From Acanthosepion pharaonis (taxonomy: Eukaryota > Mollusca > Cephalopoda > Sepiida > Sepiidae): DNA of 64,000 nucleotides. The stretch spans positions 98,501 through 162,500 of the forward strand of contig CAHIKZ030004296.1 in the NCBI GenBank assembly GCA_903632075.3. Reading direction: 5' to 3'. The position numbers and the translations under genes were made by a program. Below are positions 1 to 11,599 of this stretch, piece after piece (within the stretch, counting starts at the first letter, position 1; the number at the start of each line of letters is the position of its first letter). The notes under the pieces are model-generated. The model made no database searches and was not told the DNA's origin. It was given only the letters and a program-made list of their open reading frames with translations.

Positions 1-850
1 ACTAATTAGTAGAATCTCTTGCTAATGGACATCAGCTTGTTTGATAATTAACCATAGTAATCAGCTAATTAAAACTAATTAGTTACTAATTAACAAGAGC
101 TTGAAGTTGTTTCTTCTAAAGAAACCAAGTCACATTGAAACAAAGTCTGACATCTCTTATAATTTTGTATGACAAAAGACTTAAATTGTAGGAAGTGAGG
201 CTTGCAATATTCACAGACTGACATTGGTCTTCTGTTTGGCCATTTTAAGCACAGTCATAGAACTTTTCAAATAACTCATATTGTTCCCAGTGTTTTTACA
301 GTCACAATTAGTTTGGATTGTTGAGGTCAGGGATTTCTTTCTTCAGCAATTTATTTCAAATGAATGAATAATATCACACTCTCAAACTTTGTGAGAATGT
401 GAAAAGTGTCAAGGAATTGAATACTCTTGCATAGCATAGTTTGGAGTTACCTAAGCTTTAGTATTTATTGATGGCATGCTCCAATACCATAGTCTGAAAA
501 CAATTCCAAAAATAAAAAAAATTAAGGTAAAATAATGAAAACTTAAAAAAATTCTAGTTTAAATATCTGAAATTTAAATTCTGTTTAAAATTACATGTCT
601 GGCCTGATATTTGACATCTACCTATTTCAGTCTGTTGATAAATAAGGTATTTTTAGGCAGCAAGTAGTCATCCAAATAAAAACAAACAAGGTCTGTCTGT
701 TTAATTTTTATTATATTTTTCCAATTTATGAATAAGATGTTGTGTATTGGGATCAAAACTGTGAATAAACTGCCCAAAGTTGATGTTTGTGTTGTTTTGG
801 TTAAGTATTTTTAATCCTCTGTCATTTTCAGGAACCAATATTTTGTCTAT

Positions 851-852
<2 letters not shown>
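1..852. other. AT-rich sequence without recognisable features
   Basis: This is probably DHRS1 intron, since the remaining exons lie further left. I see no coding frame with splice support on either strand. It includes short direct ACTAATTAG repeats at the extreme left (1-90). Confidence 0.4.

Positions 853-897
<45 letters not shown>
853..897. repeat. (AT)n microsatellite
   Basis: An uninterrupted AT/TA run followed by a short (CA) run at 899-908. It produces a spurious poly-Tyr/Ile reading frame on the minus strand. Confidence 0.95.
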
Positions 898-899
<2 letters not shown>

Positions 900-1019
900 A
901 CACACACACTTCAAACATTATTATAGTGGATACTCATTTTTGAAATAGACACCCAATTTTTATTTTAAACAGTCTGTATTACATCTAATGGCCTGCATAT
1001 TCGAGAAATGTTAATACAG

Positions 1020-1112
1020 AAAATGTGCTATTCAACAGGGATTGAACCTGTGTCCCTCTTTGTAGAAGAAACCATTATTTGATCTGGTGTACTTTAGCAC
1101 TCAGCTATGAAG
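1020..1112 (-). repeat. tRNA-derived SINE head or tRNA relic
   Basis: The minus strand reads TAGCTGAGTGCTAAAG (A-box-like) and, 60 bases on, GGTTCAATCCCTGTTG, a near-perfect RNA polymerase III B box in a T-arm context. The middle is too long and unpaired for a working tRNA, so this is a SINE head or pseudo-tRNA. Confidence 0.55.
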
Positions 1113-1877
1113 ATTATTACAGTTCAAGAAAGGCTCTATTTTGCCTTTTAAGGAAAACACACTTCCTCACTACATGGATGTATTTTTTAACCCAACGTTT
1201 TTATTACTTCAAATGTTATTATAGTGGATACTCATATTTGAAATAGATGCTTTATTTTATTTTCTATTGATTAGTTAGTGAAGAAGTGTAGTTTCTTTAA
1301 AAGGGAAAATAAAGACTTGATAATAGACATCTGTAAGGATCAGTTAGCCTAGAAAAAGAGTGTACTCTGAAAGTGAGCAACCAGCCAGTTGTTCCAAAAT
1401 AACACTTTCAAAGTAAAACAAAATAACAGCATCTGTTTCTACCCTTTTTTTTCTTTTTTACAAAGAAAATTAGTGACACCTTCTCTCATAACTTCCTTCT
1501 CTCTTTTTCTCCCTATGGGTTTTTTCTTCTCTACTCCTTCGATATCAATATATAACTTCCGTTAAGTTAACCGTTTAAATGTGTCAATATCTGCTAAATC
1601 ACTCATGTCTTCTCTCTCCCCCCTCACTTCCTCACTTTGTTAATTTACATGTGTTTAATACGGCCCATCAAAAATGTGTAAATTTTCTTTTCATTTTTTG
1701 TTTGGAAGTAAAGTCTGATGATCCGCAGTCCTTTAAAAGGGCTGTGGTGAAATAATTTATTACATGGAATCTTAAAGTGGTCTGTTTTTATTTAAATTAT
1801 TTGCTCTAGATTTACATTGAGCTCTCTGGATTTTATCCTCCTTAGGTTTACCCATACAGATTACCTAGTTTTTCATA

Positions 1878-1880
<3 letters not shown>

Positions 1881-1915
<35 letters not shown>

Positions 1916-2670
1916 TAGCAGCATGGCCCAGCATTGCACGTGCTTGATTCAAAAATCGTATGACTCATACAGTAATCGCCATCAATTGACTTAAAATATT
2001 TTTGCCTTTCCTTGCCTTTAAAGGAGTGCCCTTTGCTGTGCTGATGTTGCTACATGCCTTACTCCTTGCCTATCTCACACTGTGAATTTTTTCTAAGCTC
2101 TATACTAAACATTAAATCTGTTACGAAAAAAGAACTAAGCAAAATGAACACAAAACGATCAGCTTTAAAAAAGGACTCGTAACTGGAAAAACCAAATGAA
2201 AAAAGAATGTTAACAACAAATACTTTTTCACACCCAACCCAGTTCTGCGGAATCAGAATCAACGTTGAGTTTAAGCAAGCGAATGAGCCAATTGGAGTAA
2301 AGTGCCATGCAGATTTAAATTTTTCCCACTTGTGATGAATGCAGCTATCGATTTTTTTTTTGCATGCTAGCATGCTAGTTAACATTCATGTCAGTCAGCT
2401 GGTCAATAGAATCTTCCTGCCTATTCATGGCAGCCAGCTATTGGCTCTCACTGACCAGTACAAAATGGCCACAAACTACATGAAAACTGCCGTAGAAGCA
2501 TGAAAAAATCGATTATTTCCACTATTGATGGGAGTTGAGAAATGCAATGTTGGTTTTGGCCTTCCTGCTAACTTGGAGCATGTGCATGTAAATTTTGGTG
2601 CAAATCCATCGAAAAATTGCGGCCGTGTATTCGTTACACACACACACACATCCTACCTTTTATAGATAGA
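1881..2670. mobile_element. Unclassified interspersed element between (AT)n and a CA/GATA tract
   Basis: The unit begins inside (AT)n with ACTAGCAGCATGGCCCAGC and ends near TTGCGGCCGTGTATTCGTTA, followed by (AC)n and CCTACCTTTTATAGATAGA. Its GC content is higher than the flanks. This layout, a unit dropped into a TA-rich microsatellite with CTAGC at one edge and a TAGATAGA tail at the other, is typical of interspersed repeats in invertebrate genomes. I cannot assign a class. A minus-strand 108-codon frame inside has no recognisable domain. Confidence 0.4.
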
Positions 2671-2687
2671 GATAGATATATATATTG

Positions 2688-2825
2688 TCATCCACAGACA
2701 GACTGTTTTGCTGTATCACAGCTTATCAGTGTGGCTAGATGTCTGGTTGCCTCTAGTTAGGATCAAAACCCGACTGAATTGGCGTCAGTTGGGAATTCTA
2801 CCACTAAGCCATTGGCGCATGGCAG
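2688..2825 (-). mobile_element. tRNA-derived SINE, family S1
   Basis: On the minus strand, TAGTGGTAGAATTCCC (A-box region) and GGGTTTTGATCC (B-box region) are followed by a body ending in AAACAGTCTGTCTGTGGATGAC and (AT)n. Closely related copies are at 37588-37725 (+) and 30775-30870 (-). Confidence 0.65.
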
Positions 2826-2934
2826 TGATGAAGGTGAATTATAGTAAGAGAGAGATATAAACTGAGATATATGAATATTGTAAGACAATATATATAACAA
2901 TTTAGTAAAACATTAATTATATATACATGTGAGA

Positions 2935-3320
2935 TTAGTATTTGGTTGGTTGATTTTGTTTAGTGGCATATCAACCTCTATGGGTTATTTAATTAAATAC
3001 CAAAATCTAAATATTTTAACACAATTTTATGGCTTCAACAAAATATATTTTGAATGCAATTGTATGCCTTCTGTTACAGATAAAATGTATTGCTGGTCAT
3101 TTTGCTATAAATAGGTATAGATGATAATTTTACTATAAAAAAATGTATTGCTGATATTTTCACTTTAAAAATGTATATTTATACTATTTTGTTTTTGTTT
3201 GGAGGCTCACTATTTGCCGATAACTAGAACCCTAACAGATGCTACCACCCTGGGTCAGGTGGTTTCAGACTCCTCAAAACCTCCAATCTCCTAATCAGAG
3301 GCCTTGCTGCCAGATGTAGT
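2935..3320 (+). repeat. Interspersed repeat family R1, copy 1
   Basis: It starts GATTTTGTTTAGTGGCATA, continues CAACCTCTATGGGTTATTTA, and ends with the blocks ACCCTAACAGATGCTACCAC and CTCCAATCTCC. The same ordered blocks occur at 37735-38036 (+) and 40690-41020 (-). No coding content; class unknown. Confidence 0.65.
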
Positions 3321-3514
3321 TTATCATCATACCCAGATTCACATTACTACTTGTGCATATACACACACATTATATATCCCATACAAATATATACAAATAT
3401 TGATAGGCAGGAAAAGGGGTACATTTTATATACATGATACTCCTCCTTGTAACAGATTCTCATGTTATTCTACTAAGCAAAGAAAATATTAGTGAAGAAT
3501 TAAAATGACCTTAC

Positions 3515-3594
3515 CTGAGTCCAACATGACTCACTTCATCCCAATATGAAAAAGGTTGATCCCAGAATGGTGAGCCTATATTCTGTATGATGAC
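3515..3594 (-). CDS. DHRS1: DHRS1 fourth coding exon
   Basis: The exon is 80 bases long: 26 codons (residues 107-132) plus two bases of the next codon (AG, probably Arg). The acceptor is TTCTTTAG and the donor GTAAGG. It encodes VIIQNIGSPFWDQPFSYWDE and ends SHVGL(R). The FW-x-x-P-x-x-W-D pattern and final VGLR match the DHRS1 stretch just before the catalytic Ser strand. The remaining exons, with the active-site Ser and the YxxxK pair and roughly 180 residues by comparison with the usual 310-residue protein, were not found between 1 and 3514 and should lie to the left of this window. Confidence 0.9.
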
Positions 3595-5200
3595 CTAAAG
3601 AAGATAAAAATTAAATCTGTATTTATAAATGAGAAGAGTTTTTTTTGTTTGTTCCCTGAAGGTAACATGGATTAGCAAGGTGTTTGCTAACCCATGTAGA
3701 TTGTAACAGCCAAAACACTATGATAGTGACAACAAAGATGAGAAGTTTCGTCTGACTGTAAATAATGTAAGTAACTAATGATAGACCAAACACATCCCCA
3801 CAAAATACACTTTGAAAGCAACTTATTTGAGCAAAGTGTTTGCCCTGCCACTGCAATCTATTCTGTAGGATTAAATTTCACTGTTGTGTTGTCATGTCCT
3901 ACTATGACAACAAAAAAAAGATCTTCATTGAAAATGAACAGTAATTATAGGAGATTGTTTTTCTCAAAATATTAATTCCCTCACTCTCTTATCTGTTAAC
4001 CATTATGACATACCAGAGACAAGACCTTTATGTTAAGATATCTAGTAATGGCACAGATCATATGGATGAAGATTTATCATTAGTACTAAGTGAATCTTAG
4101 TGGCTTCAAATAATATTTGAACTCAATTTGTCAATTCTGTTTTTCATTTCCATTACTTAATTCTGCATGATCCTATGACATAAAATTGGTTAAGTAAAGA
4201 AGAAAATACACAGACAAGAAACAGTTAATAAGAGTCATGTTCCAAATCATCATCTTTTTACATCTTGAAAATTCCTTTTTTCTCATTAGAGAAGCAGCCT
4301 TAACTTTTAACACACTTTAGATCACTTTGCAGAGCAAAATATTTGACCTGCTACTACAGGTGACTCCAGTTAATAGTGTATATGAATTTCTCATTTGCAT
4401 TGTCTTGTGCTACTATGGCAACAAAAACAATCTTGATTGAAAATAACAAGTCGAGAATTCATAACATTAGCAAAGTTTAGATACACAATGTCTGCCACTA
4501 TGTTTGCACCTTGTACACAAATCAATATAATCAGATATATTCACTGTTCATTTTTGACCTGTCATAAACAAGTGCTGGTATCTCTGAAAAAAGTTTTAAA
4601 ATTATTAAATTATACTCCTATAATTTTATGTCCTTTTCAGAAGTTACTTTATAAATTTCTTTAAAGAAATATATACATGTGTCTGTGTAGATATTCCTGT
4701 TGTTCTCAAACAGTGACCTTAATGTCAACTAACCTAGACATAGAAAGTCTTTCATTGAAAAAAAATGAGGATGTCTACTCAAACATGTTTATTCATTAAA
4801 TACCATTTATAGTAATAAAGAATAATGTTGGATTAAAATCCATTAATTACAGAAATGTTTATATATAAAGTAATTTAACTATTTTTGTGCCTAATACAAA
4901 ATTTCTTACAGTAAATTTAGAGACTGTCATATTGTTCTAGAAGTTTCTCTATTGCTTTGCTTCACTGTATACATATGGATATTATATTATTTTGGCTTTG
5001 TCAAAATTTCATTGATTTATATAGCAACTCATTAAAAAATATCTTTGTTGCTTTTTATCTACACTACGAAGCTTATATATTCTTCCTGAACATTTCTTCA
5101 CTGATTCCAAATCTGGTGTTTAAACTAAAATTGAAATCAATGAGAATGTCAAACACATTTGTTTCATTATTTATATGCAGACTATTGTCTTCATCTTTGC
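3595..5200. other. DHRS1: DHRS1 intron, AT-rich
   Basis: Apart from the repeat fragments starting near 5200, I see no element. Two diverged copies of a motif around CTATGACAACAAAAA lie near 3900 and 4412. Confidence 0.4.
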
Positions 5201-5480
5201 TGTTGTTATTACATTTCAGTCATTGTGCCCTCTTGCCTTCATCAGGTACATTTGGGATAATAGCCGAATGGATTAAAGCATTGATTCATGAATATAGTAA
5301 TTGTGAGTTCAATCCCTGGATCATGTAGTGTGTACTTAGACTCAGTGGAAACAGGGTGAGCAATAACTGAGAACTAGATGAGATATGCCTAGACATGGAC
5401 AGTGGAACAAGAACAATCTACCCCTGTAGATTAAATAACGGGTTCAGTTTGAAGTTCCATGTAGGTTACCCACATCAACA
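5185..5480 (+). mobile_element. Penelope-type repeat fragment joined to a tRNA-derived SINE
   Basis: From 5185 the reverse complement carries the AAGATGAAGAC signature seen in the Penelope repeats here, and a hammerhead-like core (CTGATGA at 5245-5239, GAAA at 5217-5214). From about 5258 the plus strand reads GCCGAATGGATTAAAGCATT (A-box region) and GTGAGTTCAATCCC (B box), then a body with CTACCCCTGTAGATTAAAT and GGGTTCAGTTTGAA. The same order occurs at 23880-24139 and 30440-30745. Confidence 0.6.
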
Positions 5481-5816
5481 TAGACATGAAGATAATAGAC
5501 TGCATGTAAATAAGGATAAATTCTCATCCCTGAACTCAAAAAGAAACATTTGTTTCACTTGCAAACTGGTGACCTCAAATGAATATTATGAATAAATTTC
5601 TTCCAACAATAGCAATTGCTATTTTACACTGATTGGGAATCCAAGAAATGTTGTCTTGAGTCACATCTGATTGCATTCATGAAATTAAGAAAATCTATTT
5701 AGAGTACAGAGGAAAGAATACTAAGCTTGAAAGGCATTGATGACAAAGTTCATTTTCACACATCTTAAAATGATGATTGAACCGAATTTGAATTACATCC
5801 ACTAAAATCAAAGCAT

Positions 5817-6480
5817 TAAAAGAAAAAAAAAAAAAAGAGACATTATGTTGGATTTGTTAACTATGCTGACGCTCCTGGTCCTACCAAGGATTGAACTCAC
5901 CATCCTTGGCTAACAAATTTCTGAAGATATTAAGCTCCAACTCTTCAGCTTTAATGGATGTGTTCTAAGCAGTGGCAGTAGCAGGCTTGTCTCCCTTCCT
6001 ATCAAAGTGGATTTAACCGTTAGGCATTATTTAAGTTAAGTGAAATTTCTCCCCAGTGAATATTTTTCTATTTTCCGGTGAAGTGATGTCACTCAGTTTA
6101 TTGAGCAAGATCCTGTTTTATTAGGGTTGATATTAATAAATTATGTAGAGTTATTCAAACTTATAAATGCTTTTATTTAAACTCAAGTAGCTTTAATTAT
6201 TTTATTATTAGTTTTACTCCATCTTATTTTATTTTATCATAACACTCTAAGTCAATACACTTTTCATTATTACTATTATTTTATTAATAGAGTTATGCCA
6301 TTTTATTATTATTGATTTTTATCACAAGACTTTGATTTGATACATCATTCATTATTACTATTATTTTATTACTAGAAAAGTCTTCAGTCATTAGTAAGCA
6401 TTGCAAATAAGAAATGAATCGTTTTATGTAATATTTTACATTTTGAATAAAGGCTTTTATAAATTTGAGTTAAATTAATT
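5817..6480. other. DHRS1: DHRS1 intron stretch with simple sequence
   Basis: A (A)n run at 5821-5836 and a TTATT-rich block at 6180-6380 with repeated TATTTTATTA units. No gene seen. Confidence 0.4.
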
Positions 6481-6583
6481 AGGCTTTAAATAAAAATAAA
6501 ATTATGTTTTGATTAGAGATCCATACAGTTTGAATAAAAATATTTATAAGTTTCATTAAAAGTATAAACATTAAAATACTGAC

Positions 6584-6727
6584 CTTAATAGCTGAAAAGA
6601 CATTATTGACCAAAAGATCAAGTTGGCCATTCTGTTCTCTCCGGATCCTTTCAAAAAGCATTTTGACTTCATCTTCATTGCTATGGTCAACCTGAACTGC
6701 AATACCTTTACCCCCACGGACTTCAAT
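6584..6727 (-). CDS. DHRS1: DHRS1 third coding exon
   Basis: The exon has 144 bases and 48 codons (residues 59-106), in phase 0 at both ends. It runs from a TTACTTCAG acceptor to a GTCAGT donor. It begins IEVRGGKGIAVQVDHSNEDE and continues to REQNGQLDLLVNNVFSAIK. VQVDH carries the conserved Asp that contacts adenine in SDRs (about residue 72). LVNN (about residues 97-100) is the N-N-A-G-type motif closing the cofactor pocket, with Val-Phe replacing Ala-Gly, as DHRS1 proteins vary there. The REQ-G-LD-LVNN run is characteristic of DHRS1. Nothing in the exon is frameshifted. Confidence 0.92.
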
Positions 6728-6799
6728 CTGAAGTAATAAGAATTGGCACTATTGCTTCAGACAAAACAAATTCTACAAAGATCATTTTAAACATTTTTC

Positions 6800-7100
6800 T
6801 TCTTTATTTTCTCTTCAGGGTGTGGGTGATCATAGCTCTTCACAGCTTCCTGTTCTTTGTAACTCTAAGCAATGTTTGTCTCCTTATTATTCCTTCCATT
6901 CTATGTTCTGTCATCCATTTATACAAGCTTGTGAGTTATGTTATTTCCCTGTTTACTCTCTACTCCTTTGGACTTCAATATGTCCTGCAAGTCCCAAATT
7001 CTCCAAACCCTCTTTTAGTTTACTTAAAATTAACTTCTAAAAAACATTTTAATGAAAGAAATAAGAAAAATCTTCAGGCCCACAGAAATTTTATTTAGGC
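6800..7100 (-). mobile_element. LINE 3' end fragment, RTE/Jockey-type, family L1
   Basis: The minus strand reads GGAAGCTGTGAAGAGCTATG with AGACAAACATTGCTTAGAGT before it, matching the LINE tail seen at 33140-33365, 10110-10170 and 50495-50530. In those copies it encodes the ATRNRKLWRAM-type carboxy end. The fragment is non-coding by decay. Confidence 0.6.
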
Positions 7101-7379
7101 AAAGTAAAGCCCATTCACCAAATAACCCTTGATTTGAAGAAGATGAAGGGACCACAATTGATGCAGATGAGTTTGGCCCTTGTGAATTTTAAAAGCAACT
7201 CTCTACTGCATTAAAAGCAGAGGGTTATTGATTGTCCTGATACCTTCAAGATGCTGATCACTGTAAGTAAACAATTTTTGTCTCTACTCAGTATATTAAA
7301 CATAACCTGCTCTATTGCTTTTTACATGAAAAGTGTTCAGATGTACTACATTCCTTAGTTCCACCAATTTTAACTTTCA

Positions 7380-7690
7380 TGGCTAAGACCTGCCATGCCA
7401 CGCCCATTGTAGTGAATCACTCTCATTCCTATTTGTATTCCATTGGTAAGATGTTAGTTCCATTTGAGCAGCTTCTTCCCACAAACTGTTGCTATGTGGA
7501 ACCAACCAGCAAGAGGAAGCTTCCCTAATCATTACAATCTTAATCTGTTCAAGTCTCTGGTTAACCATTATCTTCCCCACATATCTCCATAATCTATACC
7601 TCTTATTCTGTAACCCCCTACCTCCAGTGGCTCTTGGGCCTTGTACAGGGTAAGCATCATTATAAAAAGAAAAGCCCTGTATCTCATTTG
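7380..7690 (+). mobile_element. LINE 3' end fragment, CR1/Jockey-type, family L2
   Basis: The plus strand encodes, with stops, FPQTVAMWNQPARGSFPNHY and NLNLFKSLVNHYLP, the usual carboxy end of CR1/Jockey-like reverse transcriptases (FxxxxWNxLP..FKxxVNxxL). The tail GTGGCTCTTGGGCCTTGTAC and an AT-rich end follow. Related ends are at 15075-15680, 41430-41690 and, in reverse, 30170-30245. Confidence 0.65.
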
Positions 7691-8183
7691 CCTTTGCTGG
7701 GAGGCAAATAAATGCTACAACAAAAATGAAAATACTAATGTGAATAAACTCTCACATAATGTTTAATCACAAAACTTACAATTATTGTTAATCAGAAAAC
7801 TAAATTAAGGCAGATCATTATTATTGTATTCATTTTTAAAAAATATATATATTTTTTACAGTCAACCTTCAATCTGATTGAGGCCTAGCATAATAGGTAT
7901 TTTTTTTAAGTAACAGATCTTACCACAGGGTTAAGAATGGGCATGAGGTAGACTTTAGCAGTGCTTAGATATTTTTTTTAGGACATAAACCTGTCTTAAG
8001 CACATCTATGGTCAATTATAAAATCTTTGGTGCACTTTTCTGAAACAGAAAAATGATGAATTATGAAAGACATTATAAAAGTAAAATAATAAAATAGTAC
8101 CTGGTCTATAATAATTGCTACATTTGAATATAAATTTTATACACTAAATAGATATATCAATAGATATTAAATTCATGTCTTAC

Positions 8184-8248
8184 CTCTTCAACAGTCTCTT
8201 CTAAGGAACCTTTCCATGGCACATCATTGTCTCTCTGAAGGGTTCGTG
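8184..8248 (-). CDS. DHRS1: DHRS1 second coding exon
   Basis: The exon is 65 bases long: two bases complete codon 37, followed by 21 codons (residues 38-58), RTLQRDNDVPWKGSLEETVE then E. The acceptor is TTATTCTTTTCAG and the donor is GTAAGA. It corresponds to the stretch after beta-2, where cofactor preference is set (the family usually has GR here and this copy has AR), and to the start of helix C. The exon was too short to stand out as an ORF and was found by phase and splice-site matching between its neighbours. Confidence 0.87.
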
Positions 8249-8898
8249 CTGAAAAGAATAACAAATATGATTTAAATTCACTACAAGTAAAGTTATGTCT
8301 GTATTGTTCATATATAATCTTTTGGTGTTTGAATATAAAAGATACATGAAAAAAAAAAAAATTAAGAAAATCCTAGGACCTCACTTTGAATCTAAAGATC
8401 CTATAGAACATGAGGGGGGTGGGTAAGGGTCATGCTGATAATAAACCACTAGGGAACAGTTCACTCAAATACTCAAAATAAGACTGGATGAGTCAGAGAT
8501 TTGAAGATGGATTACGGCTGTCCAGATTATGGCATAAAGGGTTCTAGAGAAGGTTCTAGAGGTCTGAGATGATTTAGTGTCACACAATGCCCAGCGAGAG
8601 TCACTGAACATCTAGTGGGAGGAGGAAGAGGAGGAGGACAACGATAATGATGATGATTAAAACAATAATAAAAAAAACACCTTCTCTTTGATATGGTAGT
8701 GCCATCAAATAAAAATATCTGTTAAAGAATTATGACAAATATAAGGATCTTGAAATTGAAGCTAAAAATGTAGCTCCTGAAAACTAAACTGTTTACACAG
8801 AGAGGGCTTCAAAGACAAAATATAAATGGCCTCCAACATTTTCAAGTGGTAATTCAAGTGGGACTTGCTAAAAACAGTAAATGAGTCTACACTGAAAT

Positions 8899-8960
8899 TA
8901 GTGGCACAATTATAGCTATTTATTAGGTTCTCTGCGATGGAAGATCTGTATGTATTGTAT

Positions 8961-9002
<42 letters not shown>

Positions 9003-9221
9003 AAGATATGATTTGGAAGATCTGTATGCATTGTATGACAAATCATATATATATATATATATATTTAAAGATATGATTTGGAAGATCTGTATGTATTGTA
9101 TGACAAATCATATATATATATATATTTAAAGATATGATTTGGAAGATCTGTATGTATTGTATGACAAATCATATCTTTAAATAATATATATATATATATA
9201 TATATATATTTATGACAAATC

Positions 9222-9264
<43 letters not shown>

Positions 9265-9269
9265 GACAA

Positions 9270-9309
<40 letters not shown>

Positions 9310-9385
9310 AAGATATGATTTGTCATACAATACATACAGATCTTCCATCACAGAGAACCTAATAAATAGCTATAATTGTGCCATT
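8899..9385. repeat. Large (AT)n-cored palindrome with nested tandem units
   Basis: The outer arms are inverted copies: 8899-8965 (from AGTGGCACAATTATAGC to GTATTGTATGACA) and 9318-9385. Between them are several copies of a unit TTTAAAGATATGATTTGGAA + GATCTGTATG.ATTGTATGAC in alternating orientation, each separated by (AT)n. The whole can fold into a long hairpin. It sits in the 6.4-kb DHRS1 intron. Confidence 0.85.
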
Positions 9386-9607
9386 GGATGAAATGGAACT
9401 AATGTCTTTAATTTAATTACAAAATTAAATTCGGAGCTTTCAGCTTCCATTTTTGAAATATGGTTAGAACTGTGTAGCGAAAAAAAAAAACATATTTTAA
9501 ATCAATTAATTCATAATATTAATACTCTGTAAATTTACATTGAGCACTATTTTGTAAAAATAAAAATATCTATAAGAACACCGGATTATATATCTTACTG
9601 TTCTTTC

Positions 9608-9646
<39 letters not shown>

Positions 9647-9720
9647 AACAATAAAAAAAATATTAAAAAATAAAAATAAATATATATATATATATATATA
9701 TATTGACTGATTTAAAATCC
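9386..9720. repeat. Repeat unit with (AT)n, shared with 19200-19350
   Basis: The block ATTGAGCACTATTTTGTAAA ... GGATTATATATCTTACTGTTC recurs at about 19217-19295 next to another palindrome, so palindrome and adjacent block probably belong to one transposable unit. (AT)n tracts lie at 9613-9641 and 9679-9702. Confidence 0.5.
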
Positions 9721-10084
9721 AACAGACACCAACGACTCTAATACACAAAAACAAAAACTTTCTGATCATTGGGTCTGATAAGATAATTTCATTTAATGTC
9801 CTGCTTATCCTAATACTAATATATCCAAATTATTAAATAGATGTGTGTTTGATGCATAAAAATGACTGAAAGTGGCTTCATCTTGTATAGAAAAGAGGCA
9901 TCCAACTTGTTTAGATATTTCACACAGATACATGCTTAATTGTATTGGATGTTTGCCATTAAATGTTGGTTTGCATGCTAGCATTGCAGACCATTGGTAG
10001 AACAATCAGTTCTATTTGATACCTATGAAAGTGGATCTGTGTCAAACTAAACTAAGCTTCATAAATATCCTAAGTCTCTCTCTC

Positions 10085-10560
10085 TCTCTATGTGATGTGA
10101 CATGTCCCTTCATGATGTAGGTGACCATGGCTCTCCACAACTTCCTGTCTTTTGTAAGTAATTTTTTATTTTTGTGCTACTTGTTTTGCCATTCATTTAT
10201 TCAAAATGGTCAAGTAGACCAGTTGCTACTTTTCCATGCTTTCTCTTCTGGTAAACCTTTGTGTGTTAAATTCTCCAAGCCTTTTTTTCTCATTATGTGT
10301 CCTAGAAACTTCAGCTGTTTCTTTCCAACTGTTGGCAGAAGTTTCTGTTTAGTTCCTATTCTCTTTAAAATGTGTGTCCCATATGCACTGTTCATGGAAT
10401 TTTTCATATTTCTTGGTAGATCAACATTTATTTTGCTCCAAGTTTCTTCTTCATCTTTGAGGAAATTGTCCAGCATTCAGTGTAACAACAAACAAATATC
10501 CTTGGTACCTTCTTTGACACTACTTAAATAGACTGATTCCCTTGTAACAAAGACAGGGGA
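10085..10560 (-). mobile_element. LINE reverse transcriptase C-terminal relic, family L1
   Basis: The minus strand encodes VGKKQLKFLGHIMRKKGLEN, the conserved KRQLxFLGHxxRxxGLExL motif near the end of RTE/Jockey-type LINE proteins. The 3' tail (CTCTCCACAACTTCCTG in reverse, ATG-GTCACC) lies at 10110-10150. Frameshifts and stops break the frame. A related piece with KKQLKFLGY is at 32990 on the plus strand. Confidence 0.7.
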
Positions 10561-10779
10561 AAACTTTTGTAGATTAGCATTCTTTATGCCTTTCTTAGCT
10601 TGTGATACTTGTTAGAATTGAAAAATATTGATATTTGTATCACTTAAGAAGGGAGGTGCTGTTCATAAAATCAATATAGTGTAAAATTGATCCTTTACAT
10701 TTACAGAGTTACTGGCCTTGTGCTAAGTCACTTCATTGTTATTTACAAATGTCAAGTTTGATACTCGGCTTACATCATT

Positions 10780-11580
10780 TGTATCTGCATATTTTTTTTT
10801 GAAAACACATACACAAACATTTGAGGTTAATAATTATCTTTCTCAAATGAAGTGTAAACAGATACATAATTTTATTAATCTATATAAATTTTTGTTTTTT
10901 TAATTAAAAATGTACATATCCATTTGTTCTTTATTTAAAATAATTTTTTTTTTGTATACAAACATAAAACAAAGTCTATTTTCACCTGCAAAACAGATAA
11001 GTTCAATAACTCTGTAAAAGTCAATATTGATGCTATAAACAGGATCACCCTTCTAAATCCATAAAGAGTCGATATATTTTTATTTTGACAAATGTTGCAG
11101 CCTCAGGAAGTTTAAAAAATGCTAATCTAAAAAAATTATTTCCTTCCAAATTTTTTCTATTTTTTATAAGTGGATCACATTATTTAAGTAGTTCCTCTGT
11201 TTTAAAATAATCATTGGCAAAATATTCTTGCATTCATTTTATAATTCTGAAAAGAATTGTGAAAATGGTTGTATGTATTTTTTTATTTTTTTATCAAAAA
11301 GTGCAATAGCTGGAGTTCAATTTTCTTTAAGTGTTTCAATATTGACCTGAAAAGACTAGTCACTTTTGTAAATAGCCTTGTCAGATTAGACTTTCATATG
11401 AATGTTATGCATTGAATCTAACTCACTCAGAAATGTCTAAACAAGGTTTAGGTTTTAAAGAAGACATTCCTTTGTCAGACCCTATAGACTGGCACTACAA
11501 AATCCCAAGTGAAAAGTACCAAATAACAAAAACCACATCACATCCAAAAACAACATCAAATATGGGTAGTGAATGTAAGT
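10780..11580. other. AT-rich intronic DNA
   Basis: T and A homopolymers only; no coding or element signature recognised. Confidence 0.35.
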
Positions 11581-11599
11581 AGGAGAGAAAATAATGCTA

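Noticed and set aside
1020..1112. Functional tRNA gene
   Set aside because: Good B box, but the arms cannot be paired into a cloverleaf of normal length.
2059..2385. 108-codon minus-strand frame
   Set aside because: No domain, no splice support, and it lies inside an interspersed element at 1914-2670.
1..3514. Remaining DHRS1 exons with the YxxxK motif
   Set aside because: I looked on the minus strand for the Ser/Tyr/Lys catalytic region and found nothing convincing; it probably lies beyond the left edge.
10121..10531. 136-codon plus-strand frame
   Set aside because: It is the antisense shadow of the LINE relic on the minus strand (KKQLKFLGHIMRKK).
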